A stretch of DNA of 64,000 nt from an uncultured Anaeromusa sp. Lineage in GTDB: Bacteria; Bacillota; Negativicutes; Anaeromusales; Anaeromusaceae. Shown one piece after another: positions 8,319-16,394 of this stretch. Position numbers and translations under genes: made by a program. How positions within the stretch are numbered: the first letter of the stretch is position 1; each line of letters begins with the position of its first letter. The notes beneath the pieces were generated by a model. The model had not been told where the DNA came from. It worked only from the letters and a program-made list of their open reading frames with translations, and made no database searches. The DNA lies in assembly GCF_963668665.1 (NCBI RefSeq), contig NZ_OY764902.1, positions 2,556,001 through 2,620,000 of the forward strand, read 5' to 3'.

Positions 8319-9067
8319 TGCGAAAGCCTGCGGGGCAGGAGTTTATGAAAAAGACCCGTCTGGACGGCGGCGTGCCGACGCCGCAGCAGATGGGGCTGGC
8401 GCAGCCGCGGCTGGAAACGGAGGTTGACCGTAGTCTTCCTATTTTCAATTTGCCGCAGCCGGATACCTTTCCGGTTATGCCGGTTGATTTTCTGGCCTTC
8501 ATTGAATTGCGCACAAGCGTGCGCGAATATGCGGGGAAAGCTTTGACCCAGGAGGAGCTGTCCTTTCTGCTTTGGTGTACTCAAGGGGTCAAGCAGGTAG
8601 TGCCAAGGGCGGCTACCTTTCGTACTGTTCCTTCCGCCGGGGCGCGGCACGCCCTGGAGACGTACCTGCTCATTAACCGTGTCGAAGGACTGGAACCAGG
8701 GCTGTACCGTTTTTTAGCGTTGGATCATCAATTGCAGCAGCTTAGCACGGAAGGGGCTTGGCCGGCAGTGCTCAGTCATGCTTGCAAAGGACAGGAATTT
8801 GTAAAAAACAGTGCGGTCACCTTCTTTTGGGTGGCGGAATCACCGCGCATGACTTGGCGTTACGGCGAACGAGGCTATCGCTATTTATTTTTAGATGCCG
8901 GCCATGTTTGTCAGAATTTGTATCTTAGCAGCGAAGCGGTTGGCTGTGGCTGCTGCGCCATCGGCGCTTTTGATGATGAAGCGCTGCATGATCTTTTGGA
9001 TTTAGGCGAAGAAGAGCGCTTCGTCGTTTACGGAGCGGCTGTAGGGAAAAAGTATAAAGTCGAATAG
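8318..9067 (+). CDS. SagB/nitroreductase-family FMN oxidoreductase
   Basis: 249 residues resembling the SagB-type branch of the nitroreductase superfamily: FIELRTSVREYAG (FMN-phosphate binding Arg-Ser), SFLLWCTQGV, TVPSAGARHALETYLLINRVEGLEPGLYRF split along the chain, and a C-terminal FLDAGHVCQNLYLSSEAVGCGCCAIGAF-like segment. In bacteriocin clusters SagB oxidises azolines, but no cyclodehydratase or precursor is nearby, so this is a stand-alone form of unknown substrate. It overlaps hisIE (TAATG) and ends the operon. A second start at 8345 with AGGAG close by is possible. Confidence 0.8.
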   Translation: MRKPAGQEFMKKTRLDGGVPTPQQMGLAQPRLETEVDRSLPIFNLPQPDTFPVMPVDFLAFIELRTSVREYAGKALTQEELSFLLWCTQGVKQVVPRAATFRTVPSAGARHALETYLLINRVEGLEPGLYRFLALDHQLQQLSTEGAWPAVLSHACKGQEFVKNSAVTFFWVAESPRMTWRYGERGYRYLFLDAGHVCQNLYLSSEAVGCGCCAIGAFDDEALHDLLDLGEEERFVVYGAAVGKKYKVE

Positions 9068-9078
9068 GGACTACTAGA

Positions 9079-9106
9079 GAAAACCGCGCAAGCGGTTTTC
9101 TTTTTT
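9079..9106 (+). terminator. Intrinsic terminator of the his operon
   Basis: Perfect 9-bp stem (GAAAACCGC, 9079-9087, and complement 9092-9100), GCAA tetraloop, then TTTTTT. Confidence 0.92.
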
Positions 9107-9233
9107 GCTTCTTAACTCGCTGCGCTCAAACAGGCGAAAATGTCATCCGACTTCGCCAGCATTTTCGGCCTGCGGACCGTCTTACTCCAATAAAAGTCTC
9201 AAATACAATCACGGCCGCCGCAGCCTCTGTCGA

Positions 9234-9285
9234 ACCCTCCGCGACTCTTGTTCAATATTAGTACCCTCTGGCCACTCTTGTTCAA
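9234..9285 (+). repeat. Two tandem copies of a short interspersed repeat
   Basis: Two direct copies with a 29-30-base period: ACCCTC followed by 4-5 variable bases and ACTCTTGTTCAA, at 9234-9255 and 9263-9285. A third copy of the core (CGCGACTCTTGTTCAAT) lies at 10707-10723, and a decayed relative may lie near 38668-38705. It is noncoding. The copies bracket the encapsulin operon in the same orientation. Confidence 0.7.
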
Positions 9286-9323
9286 AGCTTAATTTTCTTC
9301 AAATGACAGAAAATTAAAAGAAG

Positions 9324-9358
9324 GATAATGCTTATTTGTGAAGAAATAAAACTATAAA
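9324..9358 (+). promoter_or_regulatory. Candidate promoter and Fur/PerR-like box of the encapsulin operon
   Basis: A possible -10 TATAAA lies at 9353-9358. About 17 bases upstream, GATAATGCTTATTT (9325-9338 region) partly matches a 7-1-7 Fur-type inverted repeat. The right half is poor, so this is only a suggestion, made because the operon stores iron. The rest of 9107-9381 holds the tandem repeat and no supported gene. Confidence 0.3.
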
Positions 9359-9381
9359 TCTATTAATAGGGGGAGATATAC

Positions 9382-9717
9382 ATGGCTTATGGAAAAAATG
9401 AGTCCCGAGAAGCAAGTCCGTTGGAACAGACGTTGATTTGGCTGCGTGAGGATTTGGTGGGCGAACTGGAAGCCATCAATCAATACCAGTGGCATATTGA
9501 CAATATTGATAACGAAGAAATTAAGGGCCTTTTGGCACACATACGGGATGACGAAAAAGAGCATGTAGCCGAACTGACGCATTTGATTACGCGGGTTGAT
9601 GAAATTCAAAAGGAAAAGTTTTTAGAGGACCATACAGCAGGCGGCGAGCATGTGGTTGACGGCGAGGCGGAAGAAGTTCCGGCTATGACCGTAGGCAGCT
9701 TGTTTGGGAAAAAATAA
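9382..9717 (+). CDS. Encapsulated ferritin-like cargo protein (EncFtn)
   Basis: 111 residues. The two-helix ferritin-like core carries GELEAINQYQWH and RDDEKEHVAEL, matching the Glu...Glu-x-x-His ferroxidase ligands of encapsulated ferritins, which assemble as decamers and oxidise Fe(II) for storage inside the shell. The C-terminal tail PAMTVGSLFGKK is a cargo-loading peptide of the TVGSL type that docks to the shell interior. Ribosome site GGGGGAGA is upstream. It lies 12 bases before the shell gene (to the preferred start), so cargo and container are cotranscribed. Confidence 0.93.
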   Translation: MAYGKNESREASPLEQTLIWLREDLVGELEAINQYQWHIDNIDNEEIKGLLAHIRDDEKEHVAELTHLITRVDEIQKEKFLEDHTAGGEHVVDGEAEEVPAMTVGSLFGKK

Positions 9718-9729
9718 GGAGGTATGAAC

Positions 9730-10569
9730 ATGGACTATTTGGATCGTAAATCAGCGCCTTTGACAGATGGAGAATGGGCTCGTGTAGACCAGGCGGTTGT
9801 TGAAACAGCGCGTACTATGCTGGTAGCGCGGCGCGTTATAGATGTCTTGGGACCCATGGGGTCGGGAGTGTACAGCATTCCTTATTCCGTATTCAGCGGG
9901 AAATCTCCCACTGGCATTGACATGGTGGGCGAAACGGAAGAATTTGTGGTGGAAGCCAGTCATCGGGCGACGGTGAATCTGCCGATGTTGTATAAGGATT
10001 TCAAAATCATGTGGCGTGACGTGGAGGCGGACCGTCATCTGGGACTGCCGTTGGATGTGTCGACAGCAGCCGTGGCCGCCAACTATGTAGCGGTGCAGGA
10101 AGATTCTTTGATCTTTAACGGCAATGCCGAACTAGGACATACCGGGCTCTTTAACGTAGCTGGCCGTCTGACGCAGAAGATGAGTGACTGGAGCGAGACT
10201 GGCGCGGCTTTGGCGGATGTAGTGAAAGCCGTAGGCGCTCTTTCCGAAGCGGGGCATTATGGGCCGTACGCTATGGTGGTGAGCCCGATGCTGTTCGGCA
10301 AGCTGGTGCGCGTTTTCGGCAATACGGGCATGCTGGAACTGGATCAGGTAAAGGCTATTCTAACTGGCGGCGTCCATTATTCGAACGTCATTTCCGGCAA
10401 TAAAGCCGTTGTTTTGGCTACAGGCACACAGAATTTGAATTTGGCCATCGGCCAAGATATGGCGACAGCTTATATGGGCGCCACGAATATGAATCATGTG
10501 TTCCGCGTGCTGGAAACGGCGGCCCTCTTGGTGCGTCGTCCTGACGCTATCTGCACCTTGGAAGGCTAA
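9730..10569 (+). CDS. Encapsulin shell protein (family 1, HK97-fold)
   Basis: 279 residues. It is a linocin M18/CFP29-type protein: N-terminus MDYLDRKSAPLTDGEW, then ARRVIDVLGPMGSGVYSIP, EDSLIFNGN, and YGPYAMVVSPMLFGKLVR. It should self-assemble into a closed icosahedral compartment that sequesters the ferritin encoded just upstream. AAGGAGGT ends at 9723, so the ATG at 9730 (six-base spacing) is preferred over the ATG at 9724, which abuts the ribosome site. No other cargo such as a DyP peroxidase is present. Confidence 0.95.
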   Translation: MDYLDRKSAPLTDGEWARVDQAVVETARTMLVARRVIDVLGPMGSGVYSIPYSVFSGKSPTGIDMVGETEEFVVEASHRATVNLPMLYKDFKIMWRDVEADRHLGLPLDVSTAAVAANYVAVQEDSLIFNGNAELGHTGLFNVAGRLTQKMSDWSETGAALADVVKAVGALSEAGHYGPYAMVVSPMLFGKLVRVFGNTGMLELDQVKAILTGGVHYSNVISGNKAVVLATGTQNLNLAIGQDMATAYMGATNMNHVFRVLETAALLVRRPDAICTLEG

Positions 10570-10588
10570 GACCTATATCGTTGAGCTT

Positions 10589-10634
10589 AAGCAAGCCGTC
10601 TCCTTTGCGAGGCGGCTTGCTTTTTGCTTTTTTC
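10589..10634 (+). terminator. Terminator of the encapsulin operon
   Basis: 14-bp stem with one G-U pair (10589-10602 with 10609-10622), loop CTTTGC, followed by TTT and a T-rich stretch. Confidence 0.9.
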
Positions 10635-10706
10635 TGACTTTACGCTATTGCTCTATGCAAAATTTGTAATTCCATCGTGCCCTCTTGCGTGCCCTCCGGT
10701 TCTCGT

Positions 10707-10723
10707 CGCGACTCTTGTTCAAT
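10707..10723 (+). repeat. Third copy of the CGCGACTCTTGTTCAAT repeat
   Basis: Identical over 17 bases to the copy at 9240-9256. It lies between the encapsulin terminator and the promoter of the ABC-F gene. Confidence 0.7.
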
Positions 10724-10765
10724 CTTCGTGCTTCGTTCGCATTCTCACCGAAACCGTTTCTTGTA

Positions 10766-10774
10766 TGCTATAAT
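10766..10774 (+). promoter_or_regulatory. Extended -10 promoter of the ABC-F gene
   Basis: TGCTATAAT at 10766-10774 is a consensus extended -10. No good -35 is seen, which extended -10 promoters tolerate. It is 39 bases before the ATG. Confidence 0.6.
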
Positions 10775-10812
10775 TAAGAGCATATTTTAGGGACAAATGA
10801 TGGGAGTGCAAA

Positions 10813-12741
10813 ATGGGAACGATTCGGGTGCAACAAGTAGGCAAAGCCTTTGGCATAGAGACGCTGTTTCAAAATGTATCTTTTGAAGTGCGGCGCGGCG
10901 ATAAAATTGGTATTATTGGAGCAAATGGCGCAGGCAAGACAACTCTGTTTCGCTGTCTTTTAGGAACCGAGCAGCATGACGAGGGGCAGATTTCCTGGCC
11001 GACTGGCGAAACCGTGGGCCATGTAGAACAGCAGGGCGATTTTGGAGCGGTTACGCTGTATGAAGAACTGCGCCAGGCATATGAAGATGTGCTGGCTTGC
11101 GGCGAAGAAATGCGGCGTTTGGAAAAAGAATTGGCTGACGAAAAAGAGCCGGAAGAACTGGAACGGAAAATGGCGGCCTATGCCAGGGCGACGGAGCATT
11201 TTGAGCGCGGCGGCGGTTATGAGGTAGATGCAACGATTCGTAAAGTGGCTTTTGGCTTGGGCTTTACAGAAGAAGATTTTGGGCGGGAAGCGGCTGCTTT
11301 TTCGGGCGGGCAGAAAACCCGTATATTGTTGGCTCGGGCGCTTTTGAGGCAGCCGGACTTTTTGTTTTTGGACGAACCGACAAACCATTTGGATATTGCC
11401 ATGACGAAGTGGCTGGAGGAGTTTTTGCGCGGTTATGCCGGCGGCATGCTGATCATTTCGCATGACCGCTATTTTCTAGATCGCGTGGCCACGCGTATTT
11501 TGGAGCTGGAAAGCGGCACGGTTACCGCTTATGAAGGAAATTACAGCCGTTATTTGGAACAAAAAGCGCTGCGCATGGAGTCCTTGCAACGGGCTTATGA
11601 GAAGCAGCAGACTGTTATTGCGCAGACAGAAGAGTTTATTCGCCGCTATAAGGCGGGGATTAAATCGAAACAGGCTCGGGGGCGTGAGACTCGCCTGGCG
11701 CGCATGGAACGCATTGTATTGCCGGCTTCGCAAGCCCGCTTTGATCACTTTGCTTTTTCGCCGCCGGCGGAATGTGCGGAGCGGGTGCTGGAGTGCAAGA
11801 ATATGGCAACTGCCTATGGAAGCCGCACCATTTTTGAAAAACTGTCTCTCTTAATTCGGCGCGGCGACGGCGTAGCGCTGGTGGGGCCGAATGGCGCAGG
11901 GAAAACAACGCTTTTGAAACTGATTCTGGGGGAATTAACGCCGCTCCGGGGGGAAATGAAGCTGGGTAATCGCGTAAAAGTTGGCTATTTTGCGCAGGAG
12001 CATGAGACTCTCTACGGTCCGCACCGCTTGTTGGATGAAATTATGAGCGAGTACCACTTGAGCGAAGAGCGCAGCCGAGGCTATCTGGGGGCGTTTTTAT
12101 TTCGCGGCGACGACGTGTATAAGCGCATTGACGACTTGAGCGGCGGGGAGAAGGCAAGACTCGCTTTTTTAAAGCTCATGCTGTCAGGGGCCAATTTTCT
12201 GGTGCTGGACGAGCCGACGAACCATTTGGACATTCCGGCGCGCGAAGCGGTGGAAGAAGCGATTATGGCTTTTCCAGGCACCTTTTTGGTGGTGTCTCAT
12301 GACCGGTATTTTCTTGACAAAGTGGCCAATTGCATTTTGGAACTGGAAGATGGCGTTTTGCGGGAATATGTAGGCAATTACAGTTACTACCAAGAGCAGA
12401 AGGAAGCGGCGCAGCAATTGCTGGCAGACACGGCTGCGGAGCCGGATGCCAAGGAGCGTACGCCTCAGAAGCCAGCGGCAATTGCTGCTCCTAAAGAAGA
12501 GCCGATGCCAGTTGCCATGAGCGCTTCTCGTCGCAAAGGCGACGCGGAGCGTAAGCTGCCTAAGCTGGAGGAACGCATTGCGGAACTGGAAATGCTGTTG
12601 AAATGGAATGAGCAGCAGCTGTACTTGCCGGAGAATCTGGAGCAGCCGGAAGAAATGCAGCGTCTGGCTGAAGAAAGAGAAAAATTGGCGGCACAGCTGG
12701 ACGACGTTTATGCCCAGTGGCTGGAGCTGCAGGAAGAATAA
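10813..12741 (+). CDS. ABC-F family ATPase (ribosome-associated, Uup/YdiF-like)
   Basis: 642 residues with two ABC domains and no membrane segment. Walker A motifs are GANGAGKTTLF (near residue 36) and GPNGAGKTTLL (near 358). Signature motifs AFSGGQKTR and DLSGGEKAR are each followed by LDEPTNHLDI. The interdomain linker is rich in Arg/Lys (QARGRETRLARMERI) and there is a charged coiled-coil C-terminal extension from about 540 to 642. ABC-F proteins act on ribosomes in translation or antibiotic protection; the particular role here is not readable. Confidence 0.92.
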   Translation: MGTIRVQQVGKAFGIETLFQNVSFEVRRGDKIGIIGANGAGKTTLFRCLLGTEQHDEGQISWPTGETVGHVEQQGDFGAVTLYEELRQAYEDVLACGEEMRRLEKELADEKEPEELERKMAAYARATEHFERGGGYEVDATIRKVAFGLGFTEEDFGREAAAFSGGQKTRILLARALLRQPDFLFLDEPTNHLDIAMTKWLEEFLRGYAGGMLIISHDRYFLDRVATRILELESGTVTAYEGNYSRYLEQKALRMESLQRAYEKQQTVIAQTEEFIRRYKAGIKSKQARGRETRLARMERIVLPASQARFDHFAFSPPAECAERVLECKNMATAYGSRTIFEKLSLLIRRGDGVALVGPNGAGKTTLLKLILGELTPLRGEMKLGNRVKVGYFAQEHETLYGPHRLLDEIMSEYHLSEERSRGYLGAFLFRGDDVYKRIDDLSGGEKARLAFLKLMLSGANFLVLDEPTNHLDIPAREAVEEAIMAFPGTFLVVSHDRYFLDKVANCILELEDGVLREYVGNYSYYQEQKEAAQQLLADTAAEPDAKERTPQKPAAIAAPKEEPMPVAMSASRRKGDAERKLPKLEERIAELEMLLKWNEQQLYLPENLEQPEEMQRLAEEREKLAAQLDDVYAQWLELQEE

Positions 12742-12803
12742 CGCCTAGAGGCAGGAATTTAGCAGTGGAAAGCGAAATCTTATAGCAAATAAAAAGACGA
12801 AAT

Positions 12804-12896
12804 ACAGAGAGACAGAGGAAACAGAGGAAACAGAGGAGACGCAGGAGAGAGTAATTTTCTCTGCAGTTCCTCTGTTTACTCTGTTACTCTGTGTTC
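12804..12896. repeat. Purine-rich imperfect hairpin element
   Basis: The left arm (12804-12850) is built from near-repeats of ACAGAGGAA; the right arm (12859-12896) is its imperfect complement, a TCTG/TTCCTCTG series. The element lies between two same-strand genes and ends 20 bases before recD2. It could fold as an RNA hairpin. No T-run follows, so it does not look like a simple terminator. Confidence 0.7.
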
Positions 12897-12916
12897 AACG
12901 ATACTAAGGAGTTTTT

Positions 12917-15073
12917 ATGGAAGTCATCACCGGGACGGTGGATTCCGTCACCTATCAAAGTCCGGATGGCCGCTTTGCCGTGTTTCGCATGAAGCTGGAT
13001 GGTCGTACCGGCGCTTGCACTGTAACAGGTCAAATGTCAGCGCCCTTAGTGGGCGAGGCTGTGGAAGCGAGCGGTGAATGGGTGGAGCATGCCCGTTTTG
13101 GCCGGCAGTTCAAGGTAGCGTCGTTGAAGCGCGTCGCTCCTACCAGCGTCAAAGGGATTGAGCGTTTTTTGGCTTCTGGCGTTGTCAAAGGCGTTGGGCC
13201 GGCCTTGGCCGCTCGGATGGTGCAGCGCTTTGGGGAGCGGACGCTGGATGTATTGATGGCCTCGCCGAAACGGCTGGCGGAAGTGGACGGCATTGGCAAG
13301 AAAAAAGCGCAGGCCATGCATGACGCCTATAGCGAGGTTTCCGAACAACGAGAATTGATGTTGTTTTTGGAAATGCACGGCGTCAGCGGCGCCTATGCCG
13401 GCAAAATTTTTGCTGTCTATGGCTCGCTTTCGCAGGAGGTGCTGCAAAACAATCCGTACCGCTTGGCGGCGGAAGTGGACGGCATTGGCTTTCGTACGGC
13501 AGACCAAATGGCGCAAGCCATGGGGCGGCCCAGAAACAGCGATGAGCGTCTGGAAGCGGGGATTGAATACGCGTTGTCTCTTGTAGGGCAAGCCGGACAC
13601 TGCTGCATTCCAGAAGAAATGCTGCGCAGTGAGTGCAGCAAGCTTTTGGGCGTGGATTCGCTGGAGGTGGGCGAATGTTTGCGTCGCCTTATCGCAGAAG
13701 ACGTACTGTGCAGCGAAGCCTGGGAAGGCCTGACTTTGCTCTATCCCTGGTATCTGTATCACGCGGAAACCAGAGTGGCTCACCGTTTTAAGCAGCTGGC
13801 TTGCAAGGCGCGCGTGGGGCGCTCTGCAAACTATGAAATCCTTGTGGAGCAATGGGAAGATCAGGCTGGCTTGCAGTTGGCAGAGGCGCAGCGGCAAGCG
13901 ATGCTGGCTTCGTTGCAGCATGGGGTGCTGATTTTAACAGGCGGCCCGGGAACCGGTAAAACGACGGTGGTTCGCGGCATGCTGGAAGTGTTGGAAAAAG
14001 AAGGCTTCAAGATTCTGCTCGGTGCGCCGACAGGCAGAGCGGCCAAGCGGCTGGCGGAAGCTACCGGCAAGGAGGCCTCTACGGTGCACCGTTTGTTGGA
14101 AGCTTCGGTGGACGGTTCCGGGGCGCAGGTGTTTTTGCGGGATGCCGACAGGCAGCTTGAAGCGGACGTGGTGATTTTGGACGAAGTGTCGATGATGGAT
14201 ATGCCCTTGACAGATAGCTTTTTGCAAGCCGTGCCCGACGGCTGCCGGGTTATTTTTGTAGGCGATGCGGATCAACTGCCTTCGGTGGGGCCGGGAGCCG
14301 TACTGAAGGATCTAATGCGCTCAGAGGCTGTGCCGGTCGTGCGTCTTACCGAGGTATACCGCCAGGCTCAAGGCGGCGGCATTGTAGAAAACGCTCACCG
14401 CATTAATGGCGGCTACACACCGGATTGTCGCAGCAGCCGGGATTTTCAGTTTTATCCGTGCAGCAGCGATGAAATGACGGCGGAGATGGTAGTGCGCCTG
14501 TGTCAGGAAGAGCTGCCGGCGCAAGGCTATGACATGCTGCGGGATATTCAAGTATTGTCGCCGATGCACCGTCTGGCTTGCGGCGTGGAGAATCTCAATA
14601 AGCTGTTGCAGCAGGCGGTCAATCCCCCGGAACCGGGCAAGGGAGAATTGACTTTGCCCTATCAAGTGCTGCGCTTGGGGGATAAAGTCATGCAGATCCG
14701 TAATAATTACGAAAAAGGCGTTTTTAACGGTGATATCGGTCAAATTTCAGAACTGGCAGACGGCAAGGTGACTGTGCGCTATCCGGAGCAAAAGGTAGTC
14801 TATGAGGCTGGAGAAGGGGATCAGCTTTTGTTGGCTTATGCAATGAGTGTGCATAAAAGCCAGGGCAGCGAATACCCGGTGGTTATTCTGCCCCTTGTGC
14901 CAGGGCATCACCGCATGCTGCAGCGTAATCTTTTCTATACGGCGATTACCAGAGCAAAAGAAAAAGTGGTTCTTCTTGGCAGTCAAGCGGCGATTAATAC
15001 GGCTGTGGGCAATGACCGGACGAAGAAACGGTATTCGTTGCTGGCGGAACGGCTAAAAGGCGAGACTTGCTAG
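12917..15073 (+). CDS. recD2: ATP-dependent RecD-like DNA helicase
   Basis: 718 residues, the RecD2 class found in bacteria without RecBC partners; 5'-3' helicase in DNA repair. An OB-like N-terminus is followed by helix-hairpin-helix segments (VKGVGPALAARMV, EVDGIGKKKAQAM). Helicase motif I is ILTGGPGTGKTTVV near residue 340, motif II VVILDEVSMMD, motif III FVGDADQLPSVGPG, and the C-terminal SH3/UvrD-like part contains AMSVHKSQGSEYPVVILP and FYTAITRAKEKVVLLG. Preceded by AAGGAG. It stands alone after the purine-rich hairpin. Confidence 0.95.
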   Translation: MEVITGTVDSVTYQSPDGRFAVFRMKLDGRTGACTVTGQMSAPLVGEAVEASGEWVEHARFGRQFKVASLKRVAPTSVKGIERFLASGVVKGVGPALAARMVQRFGERTLDVLMASPKRLAEVDGIGKKKAQAMHDAYSEVSEQRELMLFLEMHGVSGAYAGKIFAVYGSLSQEVLQNNPYRLAAEVDGIGFRTADQMAQAMGRPRNSDERLEAGIEYALSLVGQAGHCCIPEEMLRSECSKLLGVDSLEVGECLRRLIAEDVLCSEAWEGLTLLYPWYLYHAETRVAHRFKQLACKARVGRSANYEILVEQWEDQAGLQLAEAQRQAMLASLQHGVLILTGGPGTGKTTVVRGMLEVLEKEGFKILLGAPTGRAAKRLAEATGKEASTVHRLLEASVDGSGAQVFLRDADRQLEADVVILDEVSMMDMPLTDSFLQAVPDGCRVIFVGDADQLPSVGPGAVLKDLMRSEAVPVVRLTEVYRQAQGGGIVENAHRINGGYTPDCRSSRDFQFYPCSSDEMTAEMVVRLCQEELPAQGYDMLRDIQVLSPMHRLACGVENLNKLLQQAVNPPEPGKGELTLPYQVLRLGDKVMQIRNNYEKGVFNGDIGQISELADGKVTVRYPEQKVVYEAGEGDQLLLAYAMSVHKSQGSEYPVVILPLVPGHHRMLQRNLFYTAITRAKEKVVLLGSQAAINTAVGNDRTKKRYSLLAERLKGETC

Positions 15074-15127
15074 TTGAAGAGCCAATCATTTATTCACATC
15101 TCGCGCTAAAGGGACTCTTTTTTCGCC

Positions 15128-15166
15128 AGGCTTTGTCAGAAAGCCTCGGAATAGCTCCACTATTCC
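15128..15166. repeat. Pair of tandem short hairpins
   Basis: AGGCTTT/AAAGCCT with loop GTCAG (15128-15146), and directly after it GGAATAG/CTATTCC with loop CTCCA (15148-15166). The 227-base gap between recD2 and the ComF-like gene otherwise holds no supported gene. The paired stems look like a miniature repeat or small structured RNA; no other copy was seen in the window. Confidence 0.5.
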
Positions 15167-15300
15167 TGTGTTTTCTTTCGCATCTGACGTAAAAATAGTT
15201 TACTTAAGCGGAGTATTCATCAAATCCTTGGCCCCTTGTGGTTGAAACCTAAATTGTGGATTGATGATATGTGTTTTTTCCTCGAAGGAGGCGTGTTTTC

Positions 15301-15966
15301 TTGTTGGAGACGTTAGTCAGAGCCTGTTTAGACTTGGTGTATCCTCCTAAATGCCCTGGATGCGGTAAAGCGGTGGCGGAACATGGGCAATGGTGTCCCT
15401 TGTGCTTGGGACCGGTGCTTTCTCTCAAAATTTTGTCTCCCGCCTTGCATCGGCTGAAGCATCTGGCAGGTTGTTTCGTCGTCTGTCAATATGGAGGAGC
15501 AGTACGACATTTGCTGCAAGATATTAAATTCCACGGCGAAGACAATAAGCAGGCTGCCTTGGCTTGGCTTTTAACGCAGGCGGCGGGAACCGTCCGCTTT
15601 GCTGGCGTGGACGCCGTAGTGCCCGTGCCGCTGCATCCGAAACGGCGGCGAGAACGCGGCTACAATCAGACGGAACTGCTGTTTTCTTCTTGGAGCCGTA
15701 AACAAGGTTTTTTGTGGCTGCCCGATGTGCTGCTGCGAGAGCGGGAGACGCTGCCTCAATGGGAATTGCCGTCAAGCGAAAGACGGCAAAACATTCGCGG
15801 CGCTTTTCGAGTGCAAAAGAGCAACTTGATACAAGGAAAAAAGATTCTCTTAGTGGATGATATCTTTACAACTGGCGCTACCATGGATGAATGCGCTAAG
15901 ACGCTGTTGGCGTCTGGGGCGGAAAAGGTGGAAGGTTTGGCTTTGGCCAGCAGTTCCAGAGGTTGA
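15301..15966 (+). CDS. ComF-family phosphoribosyltransferase-like protein
   Basis: 221 residues. An N-terminal zinc-ribbon CPGCGKAV...CPLCLGP is followed by a PRTase type I domain with VVPVPLHPKRRRERGYNQ and the PRPP loop ILLVDDIFTTGATMDEC. ComF proteins are needed for DNA uptake in transformable bacteria and are widely conserved. GAAGGAGG at 15284-15291 points to the TTG at 15301 (or 15304) as start; the frame is open to 15271 without a ribosome site. Confidence 0.88.
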   Translation: MLETLVRACLDLVYPPKCPGCGKAVAEHGQWCPLCLGPVLSLKILSPALHRLKHLAGCFVVCQYGGAVRHLLQDIKFHGEDNKQAALAWLLTQAAGTVRFAGVDAVVPVPLHPKRRRERGYNQTELLFSSWSRKQGFLWLPDVLLRERETLPQWELPSSERRQNIRGAFRVQKSNLIQGKKILLVDDIFTTGATMDECAKTLLASGAEKVEGLALASSSRG

Positions 15967-15992
15967 GCAGTCAGTTGGGAAGTATCTTTCGC

Positions 15993-16021
15993 TTGGGCTT
16001 TTTTGACTTTTGTGTTAAAAT
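15993..16021 (+). promoter_or_regulatory. Putative secG promoter
   Basis: TTGGGC at 15993-15998, 17-base spacer, TAAAAT at 16016-16021; 31 bases before the GTG of secG. Confidence 0.5.
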
Positions 16022-16052
16022 ATAACCTAAGACAAAAATGGGGGTGTAGGTA

Positions 16053-16283
16053 GTGAGCACAGCCTTGATGATTATTGATGCAATCATCTGCGTAGCCTTG
16101 ATTGCCAGTGTCGTGATGCAATCAGGAAAAAGCGCAGGGTTATCCGGCTCCATCGGCGGCGGAGCCGAGAGCCTTTTTGGCGGCAGAGCGAGAGGTTTGG
16201 ACCAATTTTTAGCGCGAGCAACAATGATTTTAGGTATTCTTTTTGGTTTGGTAACCATGGCTTTATCTGTTATTATGCGCTAA
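16053..16283 (+). CDS. secG: Preprotein translocase subunit SecG
   Basis: 76 residues, the usual SecG size. Two hydrophobic helices (about 4-21 and 53-73) flank the conserved loop QSGKSAGLSGSIGGGAESLFGG. SecG assists SecYE and SecA in protein export across the inner membrane. GTG start after GGGGGTGTAGGTA. The rnr and smpB genes that often follow secG in Firmicutes occur later, separated by 6 kb of signalling genes. Confidence 0.95.
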   Translation: MSTALMIIDAIICVALIASVVMQSGKSAGLSGSIGGGAESLFGGRARGLDQFLARATMILGILFGLVTMALSVIMR

Positions 16284-16342
16284 GAGTCGGCTGGTTATTC
16301 GAGCCGTTGCTCGCCAATCAGCATATTTTGACATCCTTAACT

Positions 16343-16366
16343 CCCGGCACCTTGCCGGGGGTTTTT
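16343..16366 (+). terminator. Terminator after secG
   Basis: 7-bp GC stem CCCGGCA / TGCCGGG (16343-16349, 16353-16359), loop CCT, then GGTTTTT. Confidence 0.8.
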
Positions 16367-16394
16367 CATTCTTTGCAAAGGAGGGTTGCTGTTT

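Noticed and set aside
9105..9317. 70-codon open frame after the his terminator
   Set aside because: It crosses the tandem repeat, is rich in Ser/Arg/Asn with no motif, and lacks a ribosome site.
12804..12896. CRISPR-like array
   Set aside because: The near-repeats are about nine bases with no spacers and the right half is complementary, so it is a hairpin.
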